Of a stretch of DNA of 64,000 nucleotides, positions 1 through 10,947 are shown piece by piece. Made by a program: the position numbers and the translations under genes. The notes under the pieces were generated by a model, which was not told where the DNA came from, ran no database searches, and worked only from the letters and a program-made list of their open reading frames with translations. Position 1 is the first letter of the stretch; every line of letters starts with the position of its first letter. The stretch is from contig JASDDO010000006.1 in assembly GCA_030015575.1 (NCBI GenBank), positions 107,624,045 to 107,688,044 on the forward strand, in the 5' to 3' direction. Origin of the DNA: Agapanthus africanus (taxonomy: Eukaryota > Streptophyta > Magnoliopsida > Asparagales > Amaryllidaceae).

Positions 1-2590
1 TGCACTCAAGGCTAATTATTGCGATGTCGCATACTCACAGCCCGTGTGATACCGAACACCCAACTCCTGTACTAGTCAGTCTCACAAAGCTCGTTTGCGA
101 AACTATTGCGTTCGAGGAATAACCTTAGTGAGTGGATCCGCTTTGTTGTTCGTTTCTATGTCTCTCTATATCTCAAGTTCGCGGAGAAACCCATCTCCCG
201 AAATGAGCAATACCTGTCTTAGAATGTGTCTGGATGTCTGATGGGACATAGCTCATAAATGAACTCCAAATCCAAACTTCTTAGACTGTATCGTCAACTG
301 AACTTAATCAGTATCCTGCGCCATGCCTCCCTCAGTATTGCCTTGGATCACCTGTCCAAAATACTGCCCCTCGTCATAAGGAAAAATATAACTCTGACAA
401 CCTCCTTGTCGTTCATGTCACCTTAGAAGCCTGGAATGATAACTGTCTCCTGAATAAAGCTGTCGTTATCATATCCCTAGAACATCCACTTATGTTCTAA
501 AACTGCTTCCGACTGTTTCTCCAGGATTGGATCAAAGTCAACTTATTGCATCTAGTGTAAGAACAACATCTGGTGTGGTACTTGACATCTCATGATTGAC
601 TCAATTGGCTGAGCAAGTGATCTGCCAATCATGCACATCCCTCTCCAATTTAGTCTGTAAGACCCCTTTAGAGAGGGTGACTCCATATCCTGCAGGTACA
701 CTACCGTGCCAGGAGTCGTCCATCCTAAATACTCTTCGAATGCTGTGAAGTACCCTGATTGTGAAACCACCCAAATCTAGATCTAAAACCATAGATCTAG
801 TAACCAGTATGTGTGATATAAAATCCATTTCCTTTGTGGAGAAAACACTGTGTGACGACCAAAGTATAACCGATTGTAGTATAGGAGATTCTTTTCCTAC
901 TCTGTGTATGTCATCCAAATACCAGGATATCACACTCTACTACCTTCTCAACAGATCCATCCCCTATTCTGATGAAGTCAAACCCATGACTGTCACGTCA
1001 GAAATAGATGATCTATCTCCGCTACATCTGCTTTAGTCTATAAATAGACATAAGCTACCTGTCCACCAATGCTTCCCCTGCTCCCACTGACTACGACAAC
1101 CCTCTGGCAGAGTCATATACACGTACACTTCTGAAGCGAGTTCAGAACGACGCTATACTCATCCTCCCGCCGGGTCTCGCAGCCTGGAACAACAGCAATG
1201 GTAATTGTGGGTAAACAAGAACTTCCCTGTCACCGTCTTTGAGGCTACCGGAGTACCTCTCGGGTGCCTGATGTTACCCACCTTATCTGCGGAGTGGCCA
1301 ATGGAATGTCAATCCAGATTGAATCCTTAGGTTCCTTGTCAAATCTTCAGTAATCGTTTGTGGTTCTGGAATCACTTCCAGTTCTACCATACTCCCACTA
1401 CTGTTTTCTGAAAAAAATCCATTTTTAATAAAACTATGGCGAGTCTAGAACAATATTGCTATTGTTCATCCAGATGGTAGAAAGTTAACCCTCGTCATAG
1501 CCTGGGTCAACCCACAAACAGCCATTACAGAAACGTGCCTTGAGTTGTCCAGTGTCTGGTTTTAAACATAAACCGGACAACTCCCCGTACCTTAACATCA
1601 TTAAGATATGAAAAGTTCTATATCCCATATAGGAACAGAGGCACTGATTTAATTGAACCAGATTCAAATCATGCAGCTGTCCCCAGTGCATGTCAACTAA
1701 ATGGAAGGAGGCCGATCCGCGTTACTCAACTTAGGAATGCTTCCAATTATGAATAACCTGAAAGAGAAGCAAGATCTCTTTACCATTACTATAACTGAAT
1801 ACCATACACAAGTATCTACATCTTCGATCACTTTGAAGAATCCCGATACTTGCTACATCTGGTTCTCTACTCTATTCAAATACCTATAACTTATCAAAAT
1901 TCGGACCCTGTGTTTCCTCGAAACACTTGTCTAAAACTAGAGAAGTCATAAGTAAACCGAATATAGTACGAGGACCAACCCCTCTGTCCTGATGGACCCT
2001 GGACAACATACAATATCCTGTATAAGTCCCTTGAGTCTGATAACTCATTCACTGTGTGTCGTAGGTTGAAAACTGTACTTATGGTTAAGAAGAATTACAC
2101 CGATGTTTAATGCTCCTTTCCTAACCATCCACTGATATAGGTAAATGTCGTAGACATAATTTCAGAAAGGTATATCTCACTCTATGAAAATAGACACACA
2201 GATATATCAATTTGAAATTGTTGCATAACAGCGGATATTCAAAACCAAATATTTGCCGACCGGCAAACAGCCCAGGTGATTTCCTCAAATATCACCGATT
2301 ACAACGAATCCCGATATAATGAGGAAGATCACCCAATTTCCAATAACCTACTCCCACTCATCATCTGTAAAACCATACAGATGTGAGAATCATACCTGGT
2401 AAATACATACCCTGGAGCAAGTGTCTAATCGGGAAATCAGTTTTCCTTTAACAGTACACAGTGAAACTGAAACATTGAAATGTCTCAATGGGGTATCCTG
2501 GTATTCCTAGTAATGCCTCTTCCAGATTCATGACTGTAACCATATAGTTATTTGCCACCTCTCCAAATCCCTTCATATGTCTTTAGTCTT

Positions 2591-3420
2591 TACCTTCTGC
2601 GCACCCCTTTAGGCCAAATGGTTTTCTTCCTTCCCTACCGTTCGGCACCAGCCTATGGTTTGGAAGAAGACTATCCAATAAGCATAATAGGTGTACTGTC
2701 CCAATCCTAGGAACACTCGCAATGTGAGAGAAGGTGAAGATAAAATACACCTGAATAACTCTTATTCCTATTTCTCCTGAACCAGAATCCATCCCCGAAC
2801 TGGAACAAGTTCCTTTCGAGTTCGTATATAACCATACGATGGAGTATCCAATAAACTGTGGATCTTCGTAGTGATACGGAGTGTCCTGGAGAAATACAAA
2901 GGTGATTTTAGGATTGGCGAAGGAATACTTGGTTTGGTCGTGAATATCTGTTGCAATTTACTTTGCCCTCTTACTAATCCCTTGCTTTGTCTTAACTTAA
3001 TACCTTCTGTACACCGTTTAGGCTAATTGGCTTTCTTCCTTCCCTACCGGTCGGCACCAGCCTATGGTTTGGAAGAAGACTATCCAATTTGCGTAATAGG
3101 TGTACTACTCCTAAACCAAGGAGTACTCGCATCCTGAGAGAGGGTGAAAAGAAAAGACAACTGAATAGTCCTATCCGTTTTCTCCAGAACCGGAAACCAT
3201 CCTCGAATAAATCCCTTCGAGTTCGTATCTAACCATACGATGGTTTTGTCCAATGGAAGTGGACGTTCGTAGTAGTACGGGGTGTCCTGGAGAAAAGGGT
3301 AAAAGTAGGAGTGGCAATGAGGTTTGCAACTCTGACAATCCAAAAACCAGTGTTAAGAAGGTTCGGTCAACTTGGTCACTGAGTCAAAGTCTTAGGGTCG
3401 GGTCAATGGTCGCTGCCAAA
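2591..3420 (-). repeat. Tandem duplication inside Copia element I
   Basis: Two copies of a segment starting TACCTTCTG lie 410 bp apart (2591 and 3001). Both contain TTCTTCCTTCCCTACC, CGGCACCAGCCTATGG and TTTGGAAGAAGACTATCCA. The TTCCTTCCCTACC part resembles the zinc-knuckle-proximal gag sequence of element A at about 15185. The same duplication occurs in element G (63480 and 63769, 289 bp apart), so it predates the split of these copies. Confidence 0.7.
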
Positions 3421-3963
3421 GAGAGAGAGAAAAGAAACACTCAGCGTGCACTCTAACCTAGATCAGAATGGTTACCAATTTATCTAATCTGGAAACCTTC
3501 CACTGTACCGTCAAATTCTCCTCCAAACCTGAAAGAAGAATTAGTCGGGGTCACCCGAGGAGTAAACTAACTCATCAGTGGGAATCGGGATCCAATTCTC
3601 ATCGCATGATAACGTGACGGAATCCGCTCACGGTATCACACTCCAGAAGGTATGCGCATATCTGGCAAGTTTCAGTTCTTTTGAAACTCCCGATGAGATT
3701 TCTGCCCCATGCTCTTATGACCTTGGCGTGAGGTCAAAATATCATAAGTCACATGTCAAGTTCTACCCATCATTATCTAGGTTAATTTGAATCCACCCGT
3801 ACAACCCTTGACGTAGGCCAAAATAGTAGTACGACTGTCCCAAACCAACGCATCTATCTATGCAACAGATAAATACCCGGCAGCTACCAATCACTATGCC
3901 TTGGCGTGAGGTCAAAATACATAGCTTGAATACTACCGAATATTTAACTGAAATGATGGAGGG

Positions 3964-4305
3964 CTACGAATGGTTTCTGGCGAAAACCTTTAACGTAAAG
4001 AACTTGATATAGTCGAAGGAACGGATAGCTTTTAAAAATATAGTGACGAAAACTGTTGCTAAAGAGGTCACTCCCGGTGAAGGGATCTCGGCTCTTACCC
4101 CGTAGAATGGGGTGCAGGATATTCCAAATGAATACCGCGATGCAAAGCAAAAGTAATCGGCTATAGTGAAGTCATTGCCCTGACGCAAACTTTTGTCCAA
4201 GGGGTCACTCCCGGTGAAGGCATCTCGGCCCTTGCCTCGTCGACTGAGGAGCAGGATATTCCAACTGAATATCACGATGCAAAACAAAAGTGAACGTCCT
4301 TGCAA
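3964..4305 (-). other. Leader reading frame with in-frame duplicated motif (Copia element I)
   Basis: A 113-codon reading frame lies in the leader between the PBS and the gag start. It contains the peptide AEIPSPGVTSL preceded by ISCTPF. A second, diverged version of the unit about 46 codons away contains FTGSDPL. The equivalent position in element B (21490-21822, 110 codons) has the same peptide twice, 49 codons apart, and a similar end (DYIKF.T.KVF here, NDIKFITQKVF in B). Retention of frame across two diverged copies suggests a real coding segment in the ancestor, but I do not recognise the protein. It may instead be structured leader RNA that happens to be open. Confidence 0.35.
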
Positions 4306-4720
4306 TAACAGCTTTTTGAAAAGTGTTCCAACAACAACAGATTAGGTTTGTTTTTAACTTGCATTGATCCGAATCAACGCAGTCCCATCAATTGATCACA
4401 CCAAAAAGAACGAAAATATACTGATGTACGTATATGCCATCCGTATTCGACACTGGATCCCGTCATTACCCGTTAGGTTAGCTAACTAACGACAGAGCGG
4501 GGACTGGACTAGCGCGGATGCAAAACATATACAACATCTACTAATATATATACCAATATATTATATTTCGCTCAAGGCGTGAAAGAAATGCAACATCACA
4601 GAGAATGAACAGCATCACAGAAATAATACAGATATCTGGGATCCCCGGGTTTCACAGAGCCACTACTGAAACCCGACGTTCCCCTGGTCGTATGGATAGC
4701 CTGTGCAATGAAATCCTAGA

Positions 4721-4990
4721 CCCCTACGGGCGCGGCAAGTTACCCGCCAAAACCTGAAGTGAGGCAGCCCCTTTCAGCACCGTGAATGGACCACCCAGCA
4801 CTTCACGGAATCCGGTAACTTGGGCACCCCTCCTGGGTCAACCTGTACCCCCTACGAGTGCGGCGAATAGCCCGCCAATCCTAGAGTGAAGCCCCCTCTG
4901 TCCCAATGCCATGAGATGCGGGCTTGTTGCCTTCTAGAACCCGGCTATCCGTGCACCCCTCCGCGGGCTAATCCTAGTACAGAAAGTAAA
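4721..4990 (-). repeat. Duplicated leader segment, about 128-bp unit
   Basis: Two diverged copies begin CCCCTACG at 4721 and 4849. Each contains a CCCGCCAA box and ends near a CACCCCTCC box. Element B has a single copy at about 22258-22385. The duplication is therefore specific to the element I branch or was lost in B. Confidence 0.6.
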
Positions 4991-5460
4991 ATATACATAC
5001 AACGGGTACATCGACCGCAACCAGGTCGTGCCCCAAAATAATAATACAAACAGGCAGTGACGGCAGTCCACATGTCGGACGCTCGCCCCGCAATATCAAA
5101 AGTACATAATACAACCACAACTGTACTAGCATTGCAACCAGGCTATCCCCCACGACCGATCCGCAACATCACAGCAAAAACAGAACATCAACGTGAAAGT
5201 CACGTTCGCATATCCGTCTAACCGGGCTATAGCAGTTAGACCGGATTTACCGATCAAGTGACATTCACGGTCGCAGATATAATGTAAATACTGTGAAATA
5301 ATGTGTTTAAAATATCCGATCAATCAAATTTTAACAAGTGGGCCCCCAAGCACTACTGTAGCAGATCAAGAAATTCTGGGCCCAATATTAATATTCCAAA
5401 ACCCCAATTTAAACCCCATAAAGCTACTGAAGAAATTTCACACAGCAAGGACACTGTTCA

Positions 5461-5506
5461 GCGGCGGAACCGCGGCCCAAGTGGGGGTTTGGCCGCGGTT
5501 CCGCGC
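5461..5506. repeat. GC-palindrome pair in Copia element I leader
   Basis: GCGGCGGAACCGCGG (centre 5468-5469) and GGCCGCGGTTCCGCGC (centre 5499-5500) lie 31 bp apart, in inverted relation. They stand out in an AT-rich leader. The same pair structure recurs in elements B, D, E and F. Confidence 0.85.
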
Positions 5507-5701
5507 TCTGTTGGTCGACTGAATGTGTCGAATTTCTACAGTATTCTTATAGCATCCAGTGCATCACTATTTTACAACCTGAAAAATTTTTGGAGACCAA
5601 AAAATTTCAACAGAAAACTGTCACTTTGAAAAACACGGTTTTGGAACTTTTTGATCGATCGGAAATGCAAACACATTACACCAAGCTAAACTAAGTTAAT
5701 G

Positions 5702-5719
5702 GCGAGGCTCTGATACCAC
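5702..5719 (-). other. Primer-binding site, initiator-Met tRNA type (Copia element I)
   Basis: On the minus strand this reads GTGGTATCAGAGCCTCGC, directly next to the LTR. TGGTATCAGAGC is the usual plant Copia PBS. It fixes the LTR boundary at 5719/5720 and the orientation as minus. Confidence 0.92.
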
Positions 5720-7945
5720 TGTAAGTGCACGGCGGCGCCCCGGCCGTCAATCCGACGGCCAAATGCGGAAGCGGTGATAAACTTTAATTTTACTTGAACT
5801 GGCAAACCGCCGCGCACTAATACCCGGATCGAACCACTAACTAGTCCTAGCTATCTGCAAGAAAGGGAAGAGAGATATACCGACAGATCCGAGTCCTCCG
5901 GTCTTCTCGTCGTCGTCCCAATCTCCTGCGGAATGTCCCGTCTCCTCCTCGTCGCCGGAAGTGCACCACATCGCCTACTTCTTTTACGGGCACCCACCTC
6001 AATGCCGAGGCAACTCGGGCACGAAGCTGGCTAGTCGACGTGCCTAAGATTTGCTGTAGAATGTAGTGTACTCAAGTCTCACTTTGGGGTAGTGGAGGTT
6101 GCCTTTTGGTGGAGGGATGATACAAGGAGTTTTTCTTGGGAATTTTGGTGAAGGAAATGATATGATATCAACCAAAATGACCCTACCAAAATTGGGACAG
6201 CCCCCTTCTCAAAAGAATGGCCGGCCATGGCAACAAGAGAGGAGAGAATGAGAGTGTTGTATCAAAAGAAAAGAGTGGTCAACTCTATCATGCAAGAGAG
6301 AGGAAAAAGGAATCATGTGAACCAATGATAACAAGGCAAAACCAACACTCAACTATCACTCATCACAAACAAAGTCCACCAATCATGAACCATCATGAAG
6401 TCAAGAAGTCAAGGTATGGAGCTCTCATCATGATGCAACAAAAAGCAAAAGCTCCTCCACAAATACTTATTTGCAACAATGCAAATAAGCCCTCCTCCAC
6501 CAATCTTCGGCCATTGAACGATACAAATGAAAATGGCCGAAACGGAAAGCAAACTGGCAACTCCAGAAAACTGGTCCCGTAATAAATTACAGGAAAACCC
6601 CGATACTGTGCATACACACCCGCATTTGTATTCCGAACGAAATACAAATGCAATGAGACTAAATCTACACTGTACTATACTAGGATCCGGCTTAAACCAA
6701 AGCCGGCTAGTAATATCCGTTCGATCCTGATCCGTGCAATACCGCACGTATCTGATCGAACCCTGCCATATAACCATACGGCCAGTAGTACAAACTGTCC
6801 GATCCTGATCCGTGCAATACCGCACGTATCTGATCGGACCTTGCCATATCTCCATACGGCCTCTACAACCTTTCGCCCGAAAGTTGAGTAACTGAATGTG
6901 GGGGACTCTAAAGACTCGTCAACGCCTTGGTTGTGGATTTAACCACTAGCACGTCAGAGGTATAAGCCAATACGTAACGGGCTACCAGGTATTGACTAAA
7001 AGGGACGTCTGTGAGCGAACTTAGCCTGACAACCCTACTGAGCCTGTCAGTGACAATATCCGTACAGTCCGGTCCGTTCGTCTATGAGCATCGCATGGCG
7101 GGCCTAAGGGGTTGGTAAAAGTCAGACCCCCAAAAGCGGTACAAGTCGTGTCGGAGTGTAGCCCAGAACACCCTGAGATACTACTGGAATACCTACCAGT
7201 AAATCTCCTTGCCTCGGCCGAGGGCTTCGTGTAATGGCTCTCCGAGACACAGTACGACCTCACCCCCAAAACCGGGAGAGACGAACCCCTGAAGATGCGC
7301 TCACTGCCTCTATGTGGCTCGGGACTGTACCCAACTAAAACCTGTTTGCACGAATCCTTTGAGCCGTGTTAGGGTAGTAATCAAAGTACAGTGGGAACTC
7401 ACACGAGACAAATGACGATCCCCAGGTCGATGAACTAACCTGCACACATGTCACCAGGGAACTGCCATCTGACGTCTGGTTTATGACCAACTAGCATGTT
7501 CCCGGCGAGTCCTGTCCGGTGTACTCATAACCCAATGAGCACCTGTATACATCTTAGGTGATCCAATTGACACCAGTGGCTTGTGAGACCCGCCACCGCC
7601 CCTCGTCGGGGTCTCGACTGTATACACTAGTCTACTATGGAGTATCGATGCTCTGTCTCAAAACTCACACGACTAGGGACCATTTAAGGATATGCTTATA
7701 GACCCCAGCTCCCACTTATATGATCGCCCTCATACTGCTGGTGGTCAAGCAAGAATCCTAGGGGCTCTATCAACGTGTACTAGCGACTTGTCAGGTCACC
7801 TAAAACAGTACACGATGATAAAGGTAAACCAGATAGCATACTATCATCTTGAGTAAGACTGTCCTACCGGGATAGGTCCTCCATCAATCATTGCAATCAC
7901 GTACCTGTGACCTAATAATTGACTCTGAGGGCACTATCTCCAACA
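5720..7945 (-). repeat. 5' LTR of Copia element I (2226 bp)
   Basis: The LTR runs from TGTAAGTGCACG to ATCTCCAACA in plus coordinates (TGTTGGAGAT...CA read minus). The PBS abuts its left end. The right end abuts CACTA-derived sequence, so element I inserted into a CACTA transposon. The LTR of H (56003-58241) is the same subfamily: the ends and the last 1.4 kb align closely, but about 6060-6520 aligns poorly with about 56350-56800. The hairpin cluster at 6622-6839 lies about 1.1-1.3 kb from the LTR 5' end. Confidence 0.9.
6622..6839 (-). other. Hairpin cluster in Copia element I LTR
   Basis: Four inverted repeats lie in a row. GCATTTGTATT/AATACAAATGC is at 6622-6632/6641-6651. CCGGCTT/AAGCCGG is at 6687-6693/6700-6706 with loop AAACCA. 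GTTCGATC/GATCGAAC is at 6719-6726/6754-6761 with an inner GTGC/GCAC. GTCCGATC/GATCGGAC is at 6797-6804/6832-6839, also with an inner GTGC/GCAC. The last two share an almost identical loop and differ by one compensated base pair (T-A versus C-G). Confidence 0.8.
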
Positions 7946-8058
7946 CCCCAGCCCCAGCCCCAGCCGAACCCCAACCCCAACCCTAACCCGAACCCCAATC
8001 CCAACCCCAACCGCAACCCCTGCCGAACTACAACTCCAACAGCAACCCTAACCCTAAA
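7946..8058. repeat. C-rich telomere-like degenerate repeat tract
   Basis: This is a run of CCCCAA, CCCTAA, CCCCAG and CCCGAA hexamers ending in AACCCTAACCCTAAA. The minus strand has many GGG runs and could form G-quadruplexes. It starts exactly where the Copia element I LTR ends. The hexamers are mixed, unlike the plant telomere unit CCCTAAA, so this is probably a degenerate microsatellite inside the CACTA element. Confidence 0.7.
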
Positions 8059-8535
8059 TAATCAAAATTTTGTTTAGTTGAAGATTTACTAACCTGTGCG
8101 ATGGAGAGACGATCGATCGGTGGCGACGACAAAACGGAGGCGACGACGAAAACGGCGCGACAAGGAAATACGGTGACGCGCGAGAACGGCGGTGGCGACG
8201 ACGAGAACGGCGGTGGCGACGATGAGGACGGGCGGGAATGATTTGGGGATTTTGGTTCGCGTGCGATCGAGTGAGAGAGAAAGGGATAAGGGGCGTAGGC
8301 GATTTGTGCCATTTTAATTAAATCTCTATTTAGTTGCCCCTACGGATTTGTCCGTAGGTCCTTGGTTTGCGGCTCCGTAGGGGCAAACACGAAATTAAGA
8401 TTTAATATTTTTACTCTTGAACGTCTTGGACCGTAGGGGCAACCTTCTAGCCCTACGGCTTAATCCGTAGGGCCAAAATAAATAGGCCCCTACGGATTTC
8501 AATAACCGTAGGGGCAACCCCTTATTGTAGTAGTG
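7946..8535 (-). mobile_element. CACTA (En/Spm-type) DNA transposon, one terminus
   Basis: Read on the minus strand the terminus is CACTACTACAATAAG (8535 to 8521), a CACTA-type end. The subterminal region (8337-8520) is packed with copies of CCCCTACGG and its complement in both orientations, including GCCCCTACGG...CCGTAGGGGC hairpins, as expected for transposase-binding subterminal repeats. Further in are a GC-rich stretch and a 94-codon minus-strand frame (8028-8312). That frame is Ser/Pro-rich, resembles an untranslated or first-exon region, and is not convincing as a gene. The rest of the transposon is separated by Copia element I and lies outside the window. No transposase is visible. A 3-bp target duplication cannot be tested because only one end is present. 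Confidence 0.7.
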
Positions 8536-10947
8536 ACAGGGTCTGATGGAGATATTCTAGATTCAATATACAATACCAAAAGAGAAGGTTACTATAAATG
8601 TAACCCACCTAGCAAAAGATGCAATAATATCTGATAAGTGGATCTGCACTGCTGCTATCCGTCCACTCGATTCCGGCAAAGAACTGTGGCACAACGGGGG
8701 TGAGTTGCCAGCTCGTGAATAAGACTAATATATATCGGCTGATAATGTAAGTATGACGAACTAGAACTACTATCAACAGTAATGAATGTGATGCATGATA
8801 ACAGGTGGAAGAATGAATATGTAATACTCAATGTATAAATCAAAATTGAAATCTCATCAATTATTTTCCAAATCAGGTTCATTTTTCCGTGTCTAACATC
8901 GACAAAAATCTTCGGTGTTTCATCAGGCATCGTTCCAAGAACGATCCTGTTTCTCAATAACACTGGTCGGTATCATCTAGATATCCGCCGTGTTCACAAC
9001 TGTTTCCGGTATCGAGTATCCTCGTTAGGTTCCCCACCTAAAGTGCGGCTATCCTGCCCCTCGGTCTCGACCGGGTCCACCATGTATCCAACAGTATTCC
9101 CCCCGACTCAGTCTGGATAAAAATTGTAAATCCGCAACCGTATGACCCCCAACTCGGTTCAGAATAAAACCAAATCATAAAACGACATCTCATGGTGGAC
9201 GTGACACATAATCATGAAAATCACTAATTTTACGCAATAGTATATGAAAACTTAAAACCACAATTCCTTAAAATACAAATGCCACTTATATCAACTTCTA
9301 ACACTTGAATATAAAACATGATGTCATTTGTGCAAAGTACTAATAATTTTGATGTTTAAGGTATGATAGGAATCATATTTAACAGGATAAATACTAAGTG
9401 TGAAAATGACATGTAATATCGACGAGGTGTAGTGTAACATGTAGGTACGTACATGTGCAGCATGACTCGTCGATAATTATGCACTGTTCTAACAATTATT
9501 AACATAACAATGGATTTATATGTATGAATGCATATGTTCAAGTTATATGTAAAAGCACATTTCATTTAACTTAAGTTACGGGCATATCACGCCATCTATA
9601 CAAAATCCCCCGGTAGATGTTTAGTCTACTCACCGGAATACGTCAAATCTACTCAGAAATCGCCAATCATTTTCCTTTCCTTGCGGCCTCCAAAGTTTCC
9701 GTTTTTGAATCTAATATTGAAATTAACTTGTATAAGATACGGCTAACTCCGATACGGATAAAATATGAAATTACAAGTTGTACGTACTAACTATACTACG
9801 TACGACTATTGCAAACTATCTAACACTTATTTAAACTGGAATTTAACCAAACGTTGTTTCGTAACAGAAAACAGAACGCGTTATGATTTACCCTTGTCGT
9901 ATTTTAAACGTTTTAACCCTTTTTCAGACATTAACTCCCAGATTCCAAATACTGTTAAATTAACTTAAATAAACAAAACTAAATATAATAACACCTACAT
10001 AGAGACCTACCCCAAAAACCCAAAACACCCAACTCCTCCAAAAATCCAGCGACGCCGGAATTTGTCTAGGTCTCGCAAGCCAAAATCCGAGCCCCCTTGC
10101 TCGTATTCTTATGGTAAATTCTAGGTCTTGTTTATAAGATTAAGGTACTGTTTGGTTAAGTTAGTTATTATTTAAGTTATAGCAGATCTTCACAGAGACT
10201 ATATTTCCCTAAAATACCAATTATTCCGATATCCGATTTCTAAAATTTTACAAATTACAGAACTAAACCTACTGAGGATGGTTGAAAGGCTTTCTCCAAG
10301 ATACCCAAGTCCTTCACTCTTAGCTTGATGGTGAACTCCTTAGCTCCTAGTTCTTTTTCTCTTCTTTTTCTTTTTTTCTATTTTCCTTGTTGTTCTAAGT
10401 TTTCTTTCTTCCTTTGAACTTTTCTGATTTTTTTATTTGGTTAAGTGATCTGAACACATGGTAGAGGGTAAAGGGAATGAGTGAGGTGTAGGAGGAGGTG
10501 TCACCAAGCAATGGTGTGGTTGTTTCATGCAAGGAGGTGGTGTAGCAAGGAGAAAAGGTGGGATTTTCTTGCAAGGATGTGGTGGATGTGCATGATTAAT
10601 CCTAATTTGTGGTATTTTGAGGAATTTCTGAGCCGAAACATTTCCTAACCCTTTTTCACATACACCCTCAACATTTCCAAGTTTGCACTTTTTCCAAAAT
10701 TTTACACAAAGACTTTTCACTACCTATGTTATTATATAAACACTATTTTATTAAAATGAAGCTAAATTTATCACTAAAACCCTTGTGAGTTATTTATGTT
10801 ACAAGCTAAAATTTAATTTTAATTAGTTTCACACACTACTTATGAAAATGTCCTATTTTGTTTTAATAACTTATTAAATTGACATTTTATTATTTAATTC
10901 ATTAATTTTATTTATTTCTAATTTTCCAAAATGTTACAGTGTGACAT
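8536..10947 (+). repeat. TGTCACGACC-family LTR, plus orientation, 3' part
   Basis: This is the 3' part of a long LTR that ends ATGTTACAGTGTGACA. It is homologous in order and orientation to 52161-56002. Shared landmarks include CGGGGGTGAGTTGCCA (8696-8711 here, 52587-52602 there), CATGGTGGAC, and a TAGAT..TCTACTCACC segment near 9630. Its beginning is cut off by the CACTA end. No coding region is present: reading frames here are short and unlike any family I know. The TGTCACGACC start of the family suggests Tekay/Del-type Gypsy, but without gag or pol that is tentative. It is truncated. Confidence 0.6.

Larger units (their letters stand above)
1..5719 (-). mobile_element. Copia element I (Angela-like), internal region, degenerate
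   Basis: This is the internal part of an LTR retrotransposon read on the minus strand. The left LTR lies just outside the window: base 1 falls a few bases inside the polypurine tract/3' LTR junction that is visible in the sister copies at 58242 and 61126. Pol-derived sequence is still recognisable at about 1320-1430, where the stretch matches the integrase C-terminal region of elements A and B. The gag start and leader lie at about 3410-5719. It is broken many times and no long reading frame survives. Bases 1-720 match 58246-58987 at about 96% by eye, so this copy and element H belong to one subfamily. The lineage is inferred from the better preserved relatives A and B. Confidence 0.8.

Noticed and set aside
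5702-5719. tRNA gene fragments
   Set aside because: Matches to initiator-Met or Asp tRNA are limited to 12-18 bases next to LTRs and are primer-binding sites, not genes.
6217-6582. 121-codon frame in the plus strand
   Set aside because: It is antisense to the LTR of Copia element I, has low complexity, and is not shared by the LTR of H.
8028-8312. 94-codon Pro/Ser-rich frame as a host gene
   Set aside because: It sits between a CACTA terminus and a C-rich repeat. Such frames are common in CACTA ends, and no similarity is recognised.
10934-10947. TGTTACAG at 10934 as the left boundary of a 1.35-kb solo LTR ending at 12287
   Set aside because: Flanks do not match as a target duplication, and the sequence is better explained as the 3' end (ATGTTACAGTGTGACA) of the plus-oriented LTR running from 8536.
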